DNA of 20,221 nt from Nitrospirota bacterium (GTDB lineage Bacteria > Nitrospirota > Nitrospiria > Nitrospirales > UBA8639): NCBI GenBank assembly GCA_029865515.1, contig JAOUGQ010000017.1, forward strand, positions 1-20,221, in the 5' to 3' direction. The notes beneath the pieces are model-generated. The model was given only the letters and a program-made list of their open reading frames with translations. It was not told the DNA's origin and did no database searches. Below, piece by piece: positions 6,882 through 14,304 of the stretch (within the stretch, counting starts at the first letter, position 1; each line of letters starts with the position of its first letter). The position numbers and the translations under genes were made by a program.

Positions 6882-7841
6882 ATGGCGACTCAATCGATTT
6901 ACCAGAATGAAGACCAGAAATGTTGTTACCGGGCTATCAAGAGTCAGGGAGTCCGGGTCCTCTGGGAAATCACCAGTGCCTGTAATGTGGAATGTGATTT
7001 TTGTCTGGTCGAAAAAAAACACCGGACCATTCCTCTTCAACAGGCTATGGATATGGCCACGGTCTTAATAGAGGAAGGGGTGGAAAAATTCCTTATTTCA
7101 GGTGGAGAACCCCTGCTCTATCCGGGAATTGAATCGTTGCTCGAATTCCTCGTCGAACGGGGAGTGTTGGTTAAACTTTTGACCAATGGGACAATCCATC
7201 ATCCTTCGATATTTGATTTGATCTGTCGGACCCCGCAGGTTGAAGTATCGTTGAGCGTGCAATCCATTGATGAAGAGATGTCCGACCGGATTTTTAAGCG
7301 GAAAGGGAGCTGGGCCAAATTACTGGAGACCATCCGTATTCTGCCGAAGGACCGGCTCAACATCATTACGACCTTCAGCACGATGAACCATGATCATATT
7401 GAGACGATCATCGATTGGGTGGTGGCGCAAGGGATCCGGTGTCTCAGCATCACGAATGTCTTCCAGGAAACGACGCGACCGGCCCGGTTCATGGACAATT
7501 GTCTTATGTACAAAGAAGATTCCCAGAGGATCAGCCGGCTGTTTGACCTGATCGCCGCCAAACGCCGGGAATATGCGGGACGATTGGTTATTCGCACCAC
7601 GCAATTCGGGGGTGATGCCCATGAAACATGTGAGGCGGGACGATCTGTCTTATATGTCGACTCTATGGGGGCACTCCTCCCCTGTACTCTCACGAATAAT
7701 GCCTCGTATCGGGAACTCAATACCCGTTTATCAGTGAGGGAGTTAATCCGGTATTACCGTGAACGGTTGCCTTCTCTGCCGCCATCTTCGTGCGTGCCCC
7801 TATTCTCGGTCACGCCGGAAAAAGAGGCTATGGCTCATTAA
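6882..7841 (+). CDS. Radical SAM enzyme 1 with a reduced SPASM-like C-terminus
   Basis: 319 residues. LWEITSACNVECDFCLVE carries the CxxxCxxC motif (Cys34, Cys38, Cys41) that binds the radical SAM 4Fe-4S cluster. LISGGEPLLYPG is the GGEP motif that contacts SAM, and LLTNGT follows. Near the C-terminus CEAGRSVLYVDSMGALLPC (Cys250 and Cys268) matches the first half of a SPASM or twitch domain, but the usual later CxxCxxxxxC set is missing and only Cys304 remains. It may therefore carry at most a partial auxiliary cluster. It starts at ATG 6882 with AAGGA 6 bases upstream. It is first in a co-directional run containing a second radical SAM enzyme. SPASM-type enzymes often modify peptides or proteins, so a maturase role is likely but the substrate is unknown. 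Confidence 0.88.
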   Translation: MATQSIYQNEDQKCCYRAIKSQGVRVLWEITSACNVECDFCLVEKKHRTIPLQQAMDMATVLIEEGVEKFLISGGEPLLYPGIESLLEFLVERGVLVKLLTNGTIHHPSIFDLICRTPQVEVSLSVQSIDEEMSDRIFKRKGSWAKLLETIRILPKDRLNIITTFSTMNHDHIETIIDWVVAQGIRCLSITNVFQETTRPARFMDNCLMYKEDSQRISRLFDLIAAKRREYAGRLVIRTTQFGGDAHETCEAGRSVLYVDSMGALLPCTLTNNASYRELNTRLSVRELIRYYRERLPSLPPSSCVPLFSVTPEKEAMAH

Positions 7842-7858
7842 CATGGGAATGCGTCGGG

Positions 7859-8902
7859 ATGAGACAATTTATTCAATCCGCTCAGGATCTTGAGACATAC
7901 CTGGCTCCAATGAGTTTGGATGATGAGGACTGTGTCGTCTTTGCACTCGACGGATTTCAGTCCCGGTTGGCTTTGGAAATATTGCAAATCAGAATGAGAA
8001 AACAAGGGCAAATTTATAATCTTTCCAATCAAGTCGTGCCCTGTGTCGTTGCGATATCCGAGAGAGCTTTGAGGGCCAGTCGTCCGGTGATGCAAGCCCT
8101 CAACGCACAGATTTCAAAGACAATCATCTTTGATCCGGTTATGCAAATCGAAGTCATGAGGAATTTTGTGACGGGCCTGGAGGAAGTTCTACAAACAAGC
8201 GAGGAGTTCGAACGAGCACTTGAATGCAAGGAGACTCCAACGCCAGCTTCCTACTTGCGCTATGTCGACGCCGTGACCAACTATCAGTCACTGGACTCCC
8301 TGAAATTTTCCTTAAAAATTGAACAGGTGAAACAGGCTCTTGAGCTGGTTCCCGGAATGGATGCTGAATCGTGTGAAGATCTATGCCATCCTCCTAAGGT
8401 TTCCTTGTTTACGCAATTATACCGACGGCAGTTGGAACTTCTTCTGAATTGGTTGACTTCCCCGGCTGTCTACGAAGAAGCCCGCTCGATATACCGAAAG
8501 GAATGGGGATTTTTAGAAGCGGAGGATCTGGATTTTGCTGATTTTGACACAGATGCCTTTGTCGATTCGAAAATGAAGAAATTGGAAGAGCGGTTTGGAG
8601 GTGATTCTGAGCAGGTTCGTAGACAACTGGGAATTCTTGAAAATGTGCCTTCGATCGCGGTGACAAAGCTGAATCGTCGGATGAATGATTTGTTGCATGC
8701 GATGGAAAACATGGTTCTAGAGCGAATACGGATTTATAATCTTGTGCGATTGTGGTCCAGTCTTCTCCACCATCAGGAAATGAATCGTTTGGTCAAAATG
8801 CGGTTTTTTAGAAATATGCATGGGCTGTGTCTGTCCGGTGGTTTTTCCCCGGACGAGGCAGGTCTGCAGGATTTGCTCGCGTTGATCAGTGCAAGAGGGT
8901 GA
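7859..8902 (+). CDS. Unknown protein between the two radical SAM enzymes
   Basis: 347 residues from ATG 7859, 17 bp after the first radical SAM gene; the open frame extends back to 7790 but that part overlaps the previous gene. The family is not recognised. The first 130 residues look alpha/beta (CVVFALDGFQSRLALEIL, VVPCVVAISERAL, ISKTIIFDPVM). The C-terminal 200 residues are strongly helical and rich in charged residues, including an acidic patch (AEDLDFADFDTDAFVDS) and a helix LNRRMNDLLHAMENMVLERI. There is no signal peptide and no membrane segment, so it is probably cytoplasmic. Its placement between two radical SAM genes suggests a dedicated partner, such as a substrate-binding or scaffold protein. 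A regulatory role is equally possible. Confidence 0.75.
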   Translation: MRQFIQSAQDLETYLAPMSLDDEDCVVFALDGFQSRLALEILQIRMRKQGQIYNLSNQVVPCVVAISERALRASRPVMQALNAQISKTIIFDPVMQIEVMRNFVTGLEEVLQTSEEFERALECKETPTPASYLRYVDAVTNYQSLDSLKFSLKIEQVKQALELVPGMDAESCEDLCHPPKVSLFTQLYRRQLELLLNWLTSPAVYEEARSIYRKEWGFLEAEDLDFADFDTDAFVDSKMKKLEERFGGDSEQVRRQLGILENVPSIAVTKLNRRMNDLLHAMENMVLERIRIYNLVRLWSSLLHHQEMNRLVKMRFFRNMHGLCLSGGFSPDEAGLQDLLALISARG

Positions 8903-8943
8903 GGAGCGATAGAATTACCAATGCCTCAATTTCTTATTCATGT

Positions 8944-8950
8944 AAGGAGG
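8944..8950 (+). promoter_or_regulatory. Strong Shine-Dalgarno site fixing the radical SAM/SPASM start
   Basis: AAGGAGG lies 5 bases before ATG 8956. The open frame continues upstream to 8827, but that part overlaps the previous gene, so this site decides the start. Confidence 0.8.
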
Positions 8951-8955
8951 TCCTG

Positions 8956-10191
8956 ATGGCTTACCAGGATGTTCTCCATCCGATTGCCAGCCTGTATGAC
9001 CGGTTCGAACATTATCGGTTACAGACCGGGCCGACTCATGAATTGGGCGAATTGCCTGAAATCCCGGTGACGATCAAAAATATTGGATGGACGCTGGGCA
9101 ATGATTGTCCCTACCGTTGTACCCATTGTTACAGCATGAATGCGAGGGTGAAGGGACAAAATATGACCCGGGCCATGATCGAGCGAGTTGTGCATCAATT
9201 ACAGATCAATGGCGTGGAGACGGTGAATCTCGGTGGGAATGAGCCGTTGTTTACCAATGGGCCCAATCCACGCGACACACTCCTGCCATTCATTATTGAA
9301 GCCCTCGTCAAATCCGGCATCCAAGTCGGTCTGACCACCAGTGGCATTACCCTTCTCTGGTTGTACCACCATTATCGAGATTCATTCGAGGTGTTGAATG
9401 ACGTGGATGTCTCCTTCGATTCCCCCTTTCGGGAAGAGCACAATGCCAATCGAGGCGCGAACGTGTATCATCAGGCCATCGAAAGTTTGGAAATCTGCCA
9501 ACGGCATCATAAACCCCATACGTGTATTATGGCCGGGATGAATTGGAATTTTTCTCTTGGCCATCTGGAGCATCTGGTTGATCTCGCTAAACGGTATGAC
9601 GCCAATATCCGGATTAATCCTGTCAAACCGGTGGAGCCGGCTCATATGGAAGTGGCTCTTCCTCCGGAGATGTATTATGAGGGATTTTCCTATTTGCTGA
9701 AGCGATGCCGTCCCGTGGATCTGGGCGAGCCTCCGTTGGCCGCAGTGACCGACTTTCAGCAAGCCCGTCGTTGCCCTTGCGGCCGGACATCTTTTCGCAT
9801 TCATTCCATTACCCCGACCGGGGAAATATACGTTAGCCCCTGTGTCTATCTGCATGATTACAAAGCGCCGCTGGATCTCCTGAAGCAGGATCTGGTTGAT
9901 ATTATCCATAGTCCCCAATTCAAGGTATTTCGCCAGCGGAACGCAAATCCTGACATGATCGAGGGATGTCGGGGGTGTGAGGTCATCTCCCAGTGCGGAG
10001 GGGGATGTTCGGCCCGGTCCTATTTGTATGCGCTTCATCAGTCCGGCCAAAAAACCATGCTCGCGAAGGACCCCTATTGTCCTAAGGACATTCAACCGGA
10101 GCAGGTCTTTCCTCAACGACCGACCATTCATGCGGAACAGCGCCTGGTCCACATGGATTATCTCTGTACCTGGATTGGAGCACCAATTTGA
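8956..10191 (+). CDS. Radical SAM/SPASM enzyme 2 (peptide-maturase-like)
   Basis: 411 residues. LGNDCPYRCTHCYSM holds the CxxxCxxC cluster motif (Cys51, Cys55, Cys58), and VNLGGNEPLF is a GGNEP variant of the SAM-contacting GGEP motif. The C-terminus has a complete SPASM cysteine set: Cys273, Cys275, Cys296 (TPTGEIYVSPC), then Cys338, Cys341, Cys347, Cys351 (GCRGCEVISQCGGGC) and Cys375. SPASM enzymes such as PqqE and AlbA carry two auxiliary 4Fe-4S clusters and commonly act on ribosomal peptides or proteins. The tail VHMDYLCTWIGAPI contains an extra cysteine. The start is supported by the strong ribosome site at 8944-8950. It lies 53 bp after the unknown 347-aa gene and 32 bp before the PEP-synthase-like gene. 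The substrate is unknown; the 121-aa protein encoded at 11916 is a candidate. Confidence 0.92.
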   Translation: MAYQDVLHPIASLYDRFEHYRLQTGPTHELGELPEIPVTIKNIGWTLGNDCPYRCTHCYSMNARVKGQNMTRAMIERVVHQLQINGVETVNLGGNEPLFTNGPNPRDTLLPFIIEALVKSGIQVGLTTSGITLLWLYHHYRDSFEVLNDVDVSFDSPFREEHNANRGANVYHQAIESLEICQRHHKPHTCIMAGMNWNFSLGHLEHLVDLAKRYDANIRINPVKPVEPAHMEVALPPEMYYEGFSYLLKRCRPVDLGEPPLAAVTDFQQARRCPCGRTSFRIHSITPTGEIYVSPCVYLHDYKAPLDLLKQDLVDIIHSPQFKVFRQRNANPDMIEGCRGCEVISQCGGGCSARSYLYALHQSGQKTMLAKDPYCPKDIQPEQVFPQRPTIHAEQRLVHMDYLCTWIGAPI

Positions 10192-10223
10192 TCGACGAGA
10201 GCGGATGAGAAGGGTACCAGCTC

Positions 10224-11870
10224 GTGATATCCCTCACGGATAATCTGGCTCAGGATCGACAGCTTGTCGGTGCCAAAGCCGCCTCTCTCAGTCGAATCCA
10301 TTCCCTCGGATTTTGTATCCCACCCGGTTTTATTTTCGAAAAATCATATAGCGAGAGCCTAGTGGCCCGGGCCGGATTACAGAAACGTATTCAATGGTTA
10401 CAGGAAGAGGGGCCCCTTCTTAAAGAAACCTATGTGCTGGAGCTTGGAGCAGATATCTTTCAACGGCTACAGGAAACTTCGCTGCCCTCCGAATTTGCAC
10501 AAGACCTTGAACGATGCTTTGACCGGCTGGGAGGGGGAAGCACGGCATTAATATGCCGGTCGTCGGGTTTGATGGAAGATTCCGAGAATGGGGCTTTCCC
10601 GGGTATTTTCCTTTCCGAACCCGGCCTGACAAGTTCGGCCGCTCTTCAAAAGGCCGCGATGAATTGTGTGTGCTCTCTGTTCCAGCCGAAAGCTCTTCGA
10701 TATTGGTTGCGATTGCAGGGTTCTCAGGCAAAATTTTCCATGGGGCTCATTGTTCAGCACTTCGTAAACACTACCGGTGCGGGGGTCATGTTTTATTGGA
10801 ATCCCGAAGCCATTCTTATCGAAGGGATTCGGGGTAGCGGGCAAGGATTGATGTCCGGTCAAAAAAGGCCGGTCTGCTACCGGAAGAACAAGGATATCCG
10901 AGGTACCTGGGAAGTGACTGGTGGAGAAACTGAAAGGGAAGATTTTCTGGGAACCGAACAACTGCAAGAGTTGGCCCGAATCGGTGAATTGGCATCTAAG
11001 GAATGGAAGGGTCCTGTAGATGTCGAATTTGGATTTCACGGCAAGTCAAGTTCTCCCTATATTTTCCAATGTCGCCCTGTTACCAGGGAGTTGTCTGAAA
11101 GGGTAGGGAAATTGGCTGACTTCCCCTGCATTAGCAGTTCTCAGGGAGTGAGTTGCGCTCCTGGAATAGTCCGGGGGCTAGCTGTGGATCCGGACAGAGG
11201 CGGGCTTGTCCCTGGCGATTCCTCGAAGACTATTGCCTTGCTGGAAGTTCTGACTGAGCGGAACTATGACCTCATCTTTGACGTCAACGGTATTGTGACT
11301 GAACAAGTTGGCAGTCAATTGAATCATCTCAGCATTGCATGTCGTGAGTTGGGTATTCCGCATGTTTCGGGCATTGATCAAGCCAGAACCCGCTTTCATG
11401 GGCGACGGATCTTCATGGATGGGAAGAGCGGAATAGTCTCCTTGGAAGCGGACGACTTCCCCCATTATGAGAAAAATGCTACAGTTCAGCCCTCTGCGTT
11501 TATCCAGGCAAATCTTTTCTACCTGCCATATTTTAACCATGGTAGGTGGGATACTCAGGGAACCCAGCGTCCCATTTTTAGAGGTGGGTTGTATCTGATC
11601 CTTGAAGCTTTGTACCATTCCAAAACCGAGCAGGATTTTCTGGGATATATGATTCGGCGAATGAGTGAAACTTTCGGTAAGGAGAAAGAGGCCGAGTCCA
11701 TGATTTTTCGTCTTCCCCGGTTGTCATCTGAAGAATATTCGATTCTGAACCAATCGATTGAGGGAAGTGGCTTCACCCAGGAAAGGCTGGAGCGGATCTT
11801 TCAAAAAATCTGCGAGGATGTGAAGAAACGTTTAGGTGTCACGCTATACCTTGAACGTTGTCCGGAGTAG
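10224..11870 (+). CDS. PEP-synthase/PPDK-like phosphotransferase without a pyruvate barrel
   Basis: 548 residues. The N-terminal half is the ATP-binding domain of pyruvate phosphate dikinase/PEP synthase: LVGAKAASLSRIHSLGFCIP and PPGF, CRSSGLMEDSENGAFPGIF, and DVEFGF...SPYIFQCRPVTREL at about 266-290 with Asp266, Glu268 and Arg284. Next comes a swivelling phosphohistidine domain, GIVTEQVGSQLNHLSIACR then ELGIPHVSGI, with His368 at the phosphohistidine position. The remaining 140 residues are too short for the 300-residue pyruvate/PEP barrel, so it cannot be a normal PEP synthase. Rifampin phosphotransferase also combines ATP and phosphohistidine domains to phosphorylate a small molecule; this protein may do likewise on an unknown acceptor. 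It starts at GTG 10224 with AAGGG about 9 bases upstream. Confidence 0.83.
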   Translation: MISLTDNLAQDRQLVGAKAASLSRIHSLGFCIPPGFIFEKSYSESLVARAGLQKRIQWLQEEGPLLKETYVLELGADIFQRLQETSLPSEFAQDLERCFDRLGGGSTALICRSSGLMEDSENGAFPGIFLSEPGLTSSAALQKAAMNCVCSLFQPKALRYWLRLQGSQAKFSMGLIVQHFVNTTGAGVMFYWNPEAILIEGIRGSGQGLMSGQKRPVCYRKNKDIRGTWEVTGGETEREDFLGTEQLQELARIGELASKEWKGPVDVEFGFHGKSSSPYIFQCRPVTRELSERVGKLADFPCISSSQGVSCAPGIVRGLAVDPDRGGLVPGDSSKTIALLEVLTERNYDLIFDVNGIVTEQVGSQLNHLSIACRELGIPHVSGIDQARTRFHGRRIFMDGKSGIVSLEADDFPHYEKNATVQPSAFIQANLFYLPYFNHGRWDTQGTQRPIFRGGLYLILEALYHSKTEQDFLGYMIRRMSETFGKEKEAESMIFRLPRLSSEEYSILNQSIEGSGFTQERLERIFQKICEDVKKRLGVTLYLERCPE

Positions 11871-11903
11871 GAAGAGAACTTCTGAGTCTACTACCATAGC
11901 CAT

Positions 11904-11910
11904 AGGAGGT
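11904..11910 (+). promoter_or_regulatory. Strong Shine-Dalgarno site of the 121-aa protein
   Basis: AGGAGGT is followed by GGAG and sits 5 bases before ATG 11916, one of the strongest ribosome sites in the window. This suggests high translation of the small protein relative to its neighbours. Confidence 0.75.
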
Positions 11911-11915
11911 GGAGC

Positions 11916-12281
11916 ATGGGCGAGATTTTTGAAGCGTATGTCGTACTCAATCAAACATTAAATCTTGGTTTGAAAATGCAGGACCTTATGAGAGCCGAAG
12001 GAACCTTTAAATCTCTCATGGCCGAACGGATCAATCTCCCGAAAGAATTACGATTAAATCAAGACAAGTTGACCCAAGGATTTGAATATAAAGGACAATT
12101 GGTCCCACGAGCGAGAGCCCTTGATCAAAATACCCTTAGCCGGTTGGGGGCAACTACGGCCACCAAATTGACCAAGGATCTTAGCCAACTCAAACTGCAG
12201 ATGAATCAACTGAATAAATTTAATCAAATGCAACAATTCAATAAAATGAAGGAATTGAATCAAAAGAATTTTAATAGATAA
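11916..12281 (+). CDS. 121-aa protein with an Asn/Gln-rich hexapeptide-repeat tail; candidate substrate of the cluster
   Basis: The family is not recognised. The first 90 residues are mixed alpha-helical (IFEAYVVLNQTLNLGLKMQD; ERINLPKELRLNQDKLTQGF), and there is no signal peptide or lipobox. From about residue 90 the sequence becomes almost only Asn, Gln, Lys, Leu, Phe and Met. Residues 101-118 form three tandem imperfect hexapeptides, KFNQMQ / QFNKMK / ELNQKN, followed by FNR. It has no cysteine and no double-Gly leader-cleavage site. It follows the PEP-synthase-like gene by 45 bp. Small proteins directly after radical SAM/SPASM genes are often the modified precursor, so a RiPP-like precursor or a modified structural protein is plausible. 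A coiled-coil partner protein is an alternative. Confidence 0.7.
   Translation: MGEIFEAYVVLNQTLNLGLKMQDLMRAEGTFKSLMAERINLPKELRLNQDKLTQGFEYKGQLVPRARALDQNTLSRLGATTATKLTKDLSQLKLQMNQLNKFNQMQQFNKMKELNQKNFNR
12216..12269 (+). repeat. Three 18-base coding repeats in the 121-aa protein
   Basis: Units begin at 12216, 12234 and 12252 and encode KFNQMQ, QFNKMK and ELNQKN. They share the pattern x-(F/L)-N-(Q/K)-(M/K)-x and end near the C-terminus of the protein. Confidence 0.6.
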
Positions 12282-12432
12282 GGATAGTGGGTTGCTGGAC
12301 TTTGGAGTCTGAACGGATATTCTGAAATCCGGCTTGGAATGGAGGAAAGGATCGGGAGTTTCGTCATTTTCACCGACACTTTTTTGTAACTGCTCTCTAA
12401 TCTATTCACGTGCCCGCTCGAGAATTTTGTGC

Positions 12433-13518
12433 ATGCCCCCTCTGAGGCAAGCCACGCTCACTCGCTTAAATCTTGCCAGGAACATTTCCTGCTCTCTTGA
12501 ACAAGACCCACGTGTTCTCGCCGTAATTGCCACAGGATCTGTGGCGAGAAATCGATGTTCTCGAACTTCGGATCTTGATTTGACCGTGATTATCGCAGAT
12601 CAAGGAATCAGACGGTCTGTCACTTCCGAGACAAGGCAGGGGATGGCGATTGATATCGAGTGGCTGACGAAACGTCGTGCCTTGTCGATAATGAAAGGGG
12701 GCAAACGGGATCTCAAAGGGTTACGCGAGGCTTCCAGATTGGGACTCGGTGTGTTCATTCTTGACCGGGATTTGCTCGAGGCAAATTTTCGGACTCTGGC
12801 CGTGAATCTACTTCCTGATAGAGGCATGATCGAACAAAGAATGGCCGCGTTGTCTCACATCCTCTCGGATTTAGTTTCAAAAAAGTTGAAACAAAAAGGA
12901 GCTCGCTGGGAGCTGTGTCGTGCCCTCCTGGATAACGTGGCCTTTGTCCTGCTGATGCTTCATCCATTCCGTTATCAAAAACCGAAATGGGTGCTTGCGG
13001 ACCTGAGAGATGCGGGGCATGACTCCCTGAACAGTCTGTTGCGGAAGGCCTATCGGATTGGATCGGATTCATCAAATGTTTCACGTCGATCGATTGAATT
13101 GTCCAGACGGTTCATTGAAGAGATGGGACGATTGATGAAGACCCCGCCTATCGAGCACATGTTGAAAAAGGGATTTACCCGAAAATATGCGGCTTGGAGT
13201 TATATCTGTCGGACCTGGGAAGATGCCGAAAGTCTATTTCAGGATAAGGCATTCATTGAAGCCAATTTTACTGCTAAATTTGCCGCGCGTATGACCTTTC
13301 CCTTCTATCTTGGAGAACTTGGGTCCAATAGCCAATCGACCAATCCTTTGCATATTTTGGAAAAAATCGGGGATAAAGGACTTTCAAGCATGTATCTCCA
13401 ACTCTTTCCCGTTCCTGCTAACCACCCTGAACCAGATCAAGCCATGTTGAGAAAAAGCCTGGATTTGGCTCATGTCTGTTGGAATCTGAAGCAACAGGCT
13501 TATAGAGAAATTTCTTGA
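12433..13518 (+). CDS. Nucleotidyltransferase of the DNA polymerase beta superfamily
   Basis: 361 residues from ATG 12433. VLAVIATGSVARNRCSRTSDLDLTVII is the classic GS...DxD nucleotidyltransferase motif (Gly35-Ser36, Asp47, Asp49), with a third acidic residue in MAIDIEWL (Asp74/Glu76). These enzymes transfer NMP from NTP to a protein, RNA, sugar, antibiotic or small molecule; the acceptor is unknown. The C-terminal 230 residues are helical. The frame is open back to TTG 12334, but the added residues are unlike the family and ATG 12433 lies just before the conserved domain, so 12433 is preferred although its ribosome site is weak. It is separated from the 121-aa gene by 151 bp, so it may have its own promoter. 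It could still belong to the same pathway. Confidence 0.8.
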   Translation: MPPLRQATLTRLNLARNISCSLEQDPRVLAVIATGSVARNRCSRTSDLDLTVIIADQGIRRSVTSETRQGMAIDIEWLTKRRALSIMKGGKRDLKGLREASRLGLGVFILDRDLLEANFRTLAVNLLPDRGMIEQRMAALSHILSDLVSKKLKQKGARWELCRALLDNVAFVLLMLHPFRYQKPKWVLADLRDAGHDSLNSLLRKAYRIGSDSSNVSRRSIELSRRFIEEMGRLMKTPPIEHMLKKGFTRKYAAWSYICRTWEDAESLFQDKAFIEANFTAKFAARMTFPFYLGELGSNSQSTNPLHILEKIGDKGLSSMYLQLFPVPANHPEPDQAMLRKSLDLAHVCWNLKQQAYREIS

Positions 13519-13732
13519 GATTCCAAATAGTTCTATCCATAATGCACGGGCTGTGTTCTTGTCTCCTTCAGTAAGAACCCTTCAATCATTTTCCCGAACG
13601 GTTGAACCATTGTTGGTATTCTCTCGGCTTACTAGTTAAAGCCCTGATCCCGTTTTGAGGTTAACGAGATGATTGTAAGTGGATAACACGTGTGAAGCGG
13701 AGGTTTCTCAGTCCACTCCCCCGCGTCATGGC
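13519..13732. other. Intergenic stretch with no recognised gene
   Basis: 214 bases between the nucleotidyltransferase and the truncated cytochrome copy. From about 13688 it shows weak similarity to the sequence downstream of the second cytochrome copy (CACGTGTG here, CACATGTC near 16509). This suggests the duplication extended slightly further than the near-identical block. Confidence 0.4.
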
Positions 13733-14059
13733 TCAATTTCTTTTTGCCCCATTCCCCCAGGTGGGGCAGAAGGTTCGTAGATAGGCTAAAATTTTCCAGG
13801 CCTCCTCTTCGGAAATCGGGACGGGGATCATGGGTGCCATGCCTGTATCAGGACTGCCGTTTTTGATGACCCAAAACAGCTCGCCATCAGACCTGGCGTT
13901 GTGGAACCGGCAATCGGTGAAATCCCGCGGGGGCGGGTCGACCATAAGCGAAGAAGGTCCATTACCGGTTCCATCCCACCCGTGGCAATTCACACAGGTG
14001 GCTTTTCCTTCATATAATTGATTTCCAGCAAGAATGATGTCTTCGGAGACATTTCTAGA
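13713..14059. repeat. Direct repeat, copy 1 (cytochrome c segment)
   Basis: About 347 bases, nearly identical to 16536-16882 in the same orientation at an offset of 2823. Bases 13713-13915 are identical by eye in both copies. The remaining 144 bases hold all of the roughly ten differences. Confidence 0.9.
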
Positions 14060-14095
14060 TTTATTATTGATAAACCTATAATTTTTTGCGATCAC
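13733..14095 (-). pseudogene. Truncated copy of the cytochrome c lipoprotein gene
   Basis: The last 108 codons match the C-terminal part of the complete gene at 17101-16556 almost exactly, including the heme motif CVNCH, the GSPDTGMAPMIPV region and the FCPTWGNGAKRN end. The homology stops at about 14059. The lipobox signal, the proline-rich linker and the normal start are missing, and only a GTG at 14095 without a ribosome site could begin the frame. Without a signal peptide it could not be exported for heme attachment, so it is most likely a pseudogene. The three residue changes relative to the complete copy (I to L, G to A, N to T) are mild. Expression from an unseen start cannot be excluded. 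Confidence 0.85.
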
Positions 14096-14304
14096 ATTTT
14101 AGCGGAATGATCCCCCTCGTAGGATGGAAAATGGCTGCCTAAACAAGGGACCGTTGAATAATGGTTGAACCGATGGAGAGCAACCTTCGACCTACCTGTT
14201 AAACGAGGGGTTGAAAAATCCCGGCTGAATGCTTTTTTTATTTCTGAGATCTATACTTTGGAAGGGCTGAAAGCAAGAATGACATCCAACCAGGGGAGGT
14301 AGTT

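Noticed and set aside
7790..7858. Upstream extension of the unknown 347-aa protein overlapping the first radical SAM gene.
   Set aside because: It would overlap conserved coding sequence by about 50 bases, while ATG 7859 gives normal spacing. I also considered a frameshift joining the two genes, but the extension does not restore a SPASM motif.
9382..10152. A 256-codon minus-strand open frame opposite the radical SAM/SPASM gene.
   Set aside because: The plus-strand gene in the same place has full family motifs and a strong ribosome site; the minus frame has no recognisable domain and looks like a shadow.
12334..12432. TTG 12334 as the start of the nucleotidyltransferase.
   Set aside because: The added 33 residues are unlike the family, and ATG 12433 lies just before the conserved domain.
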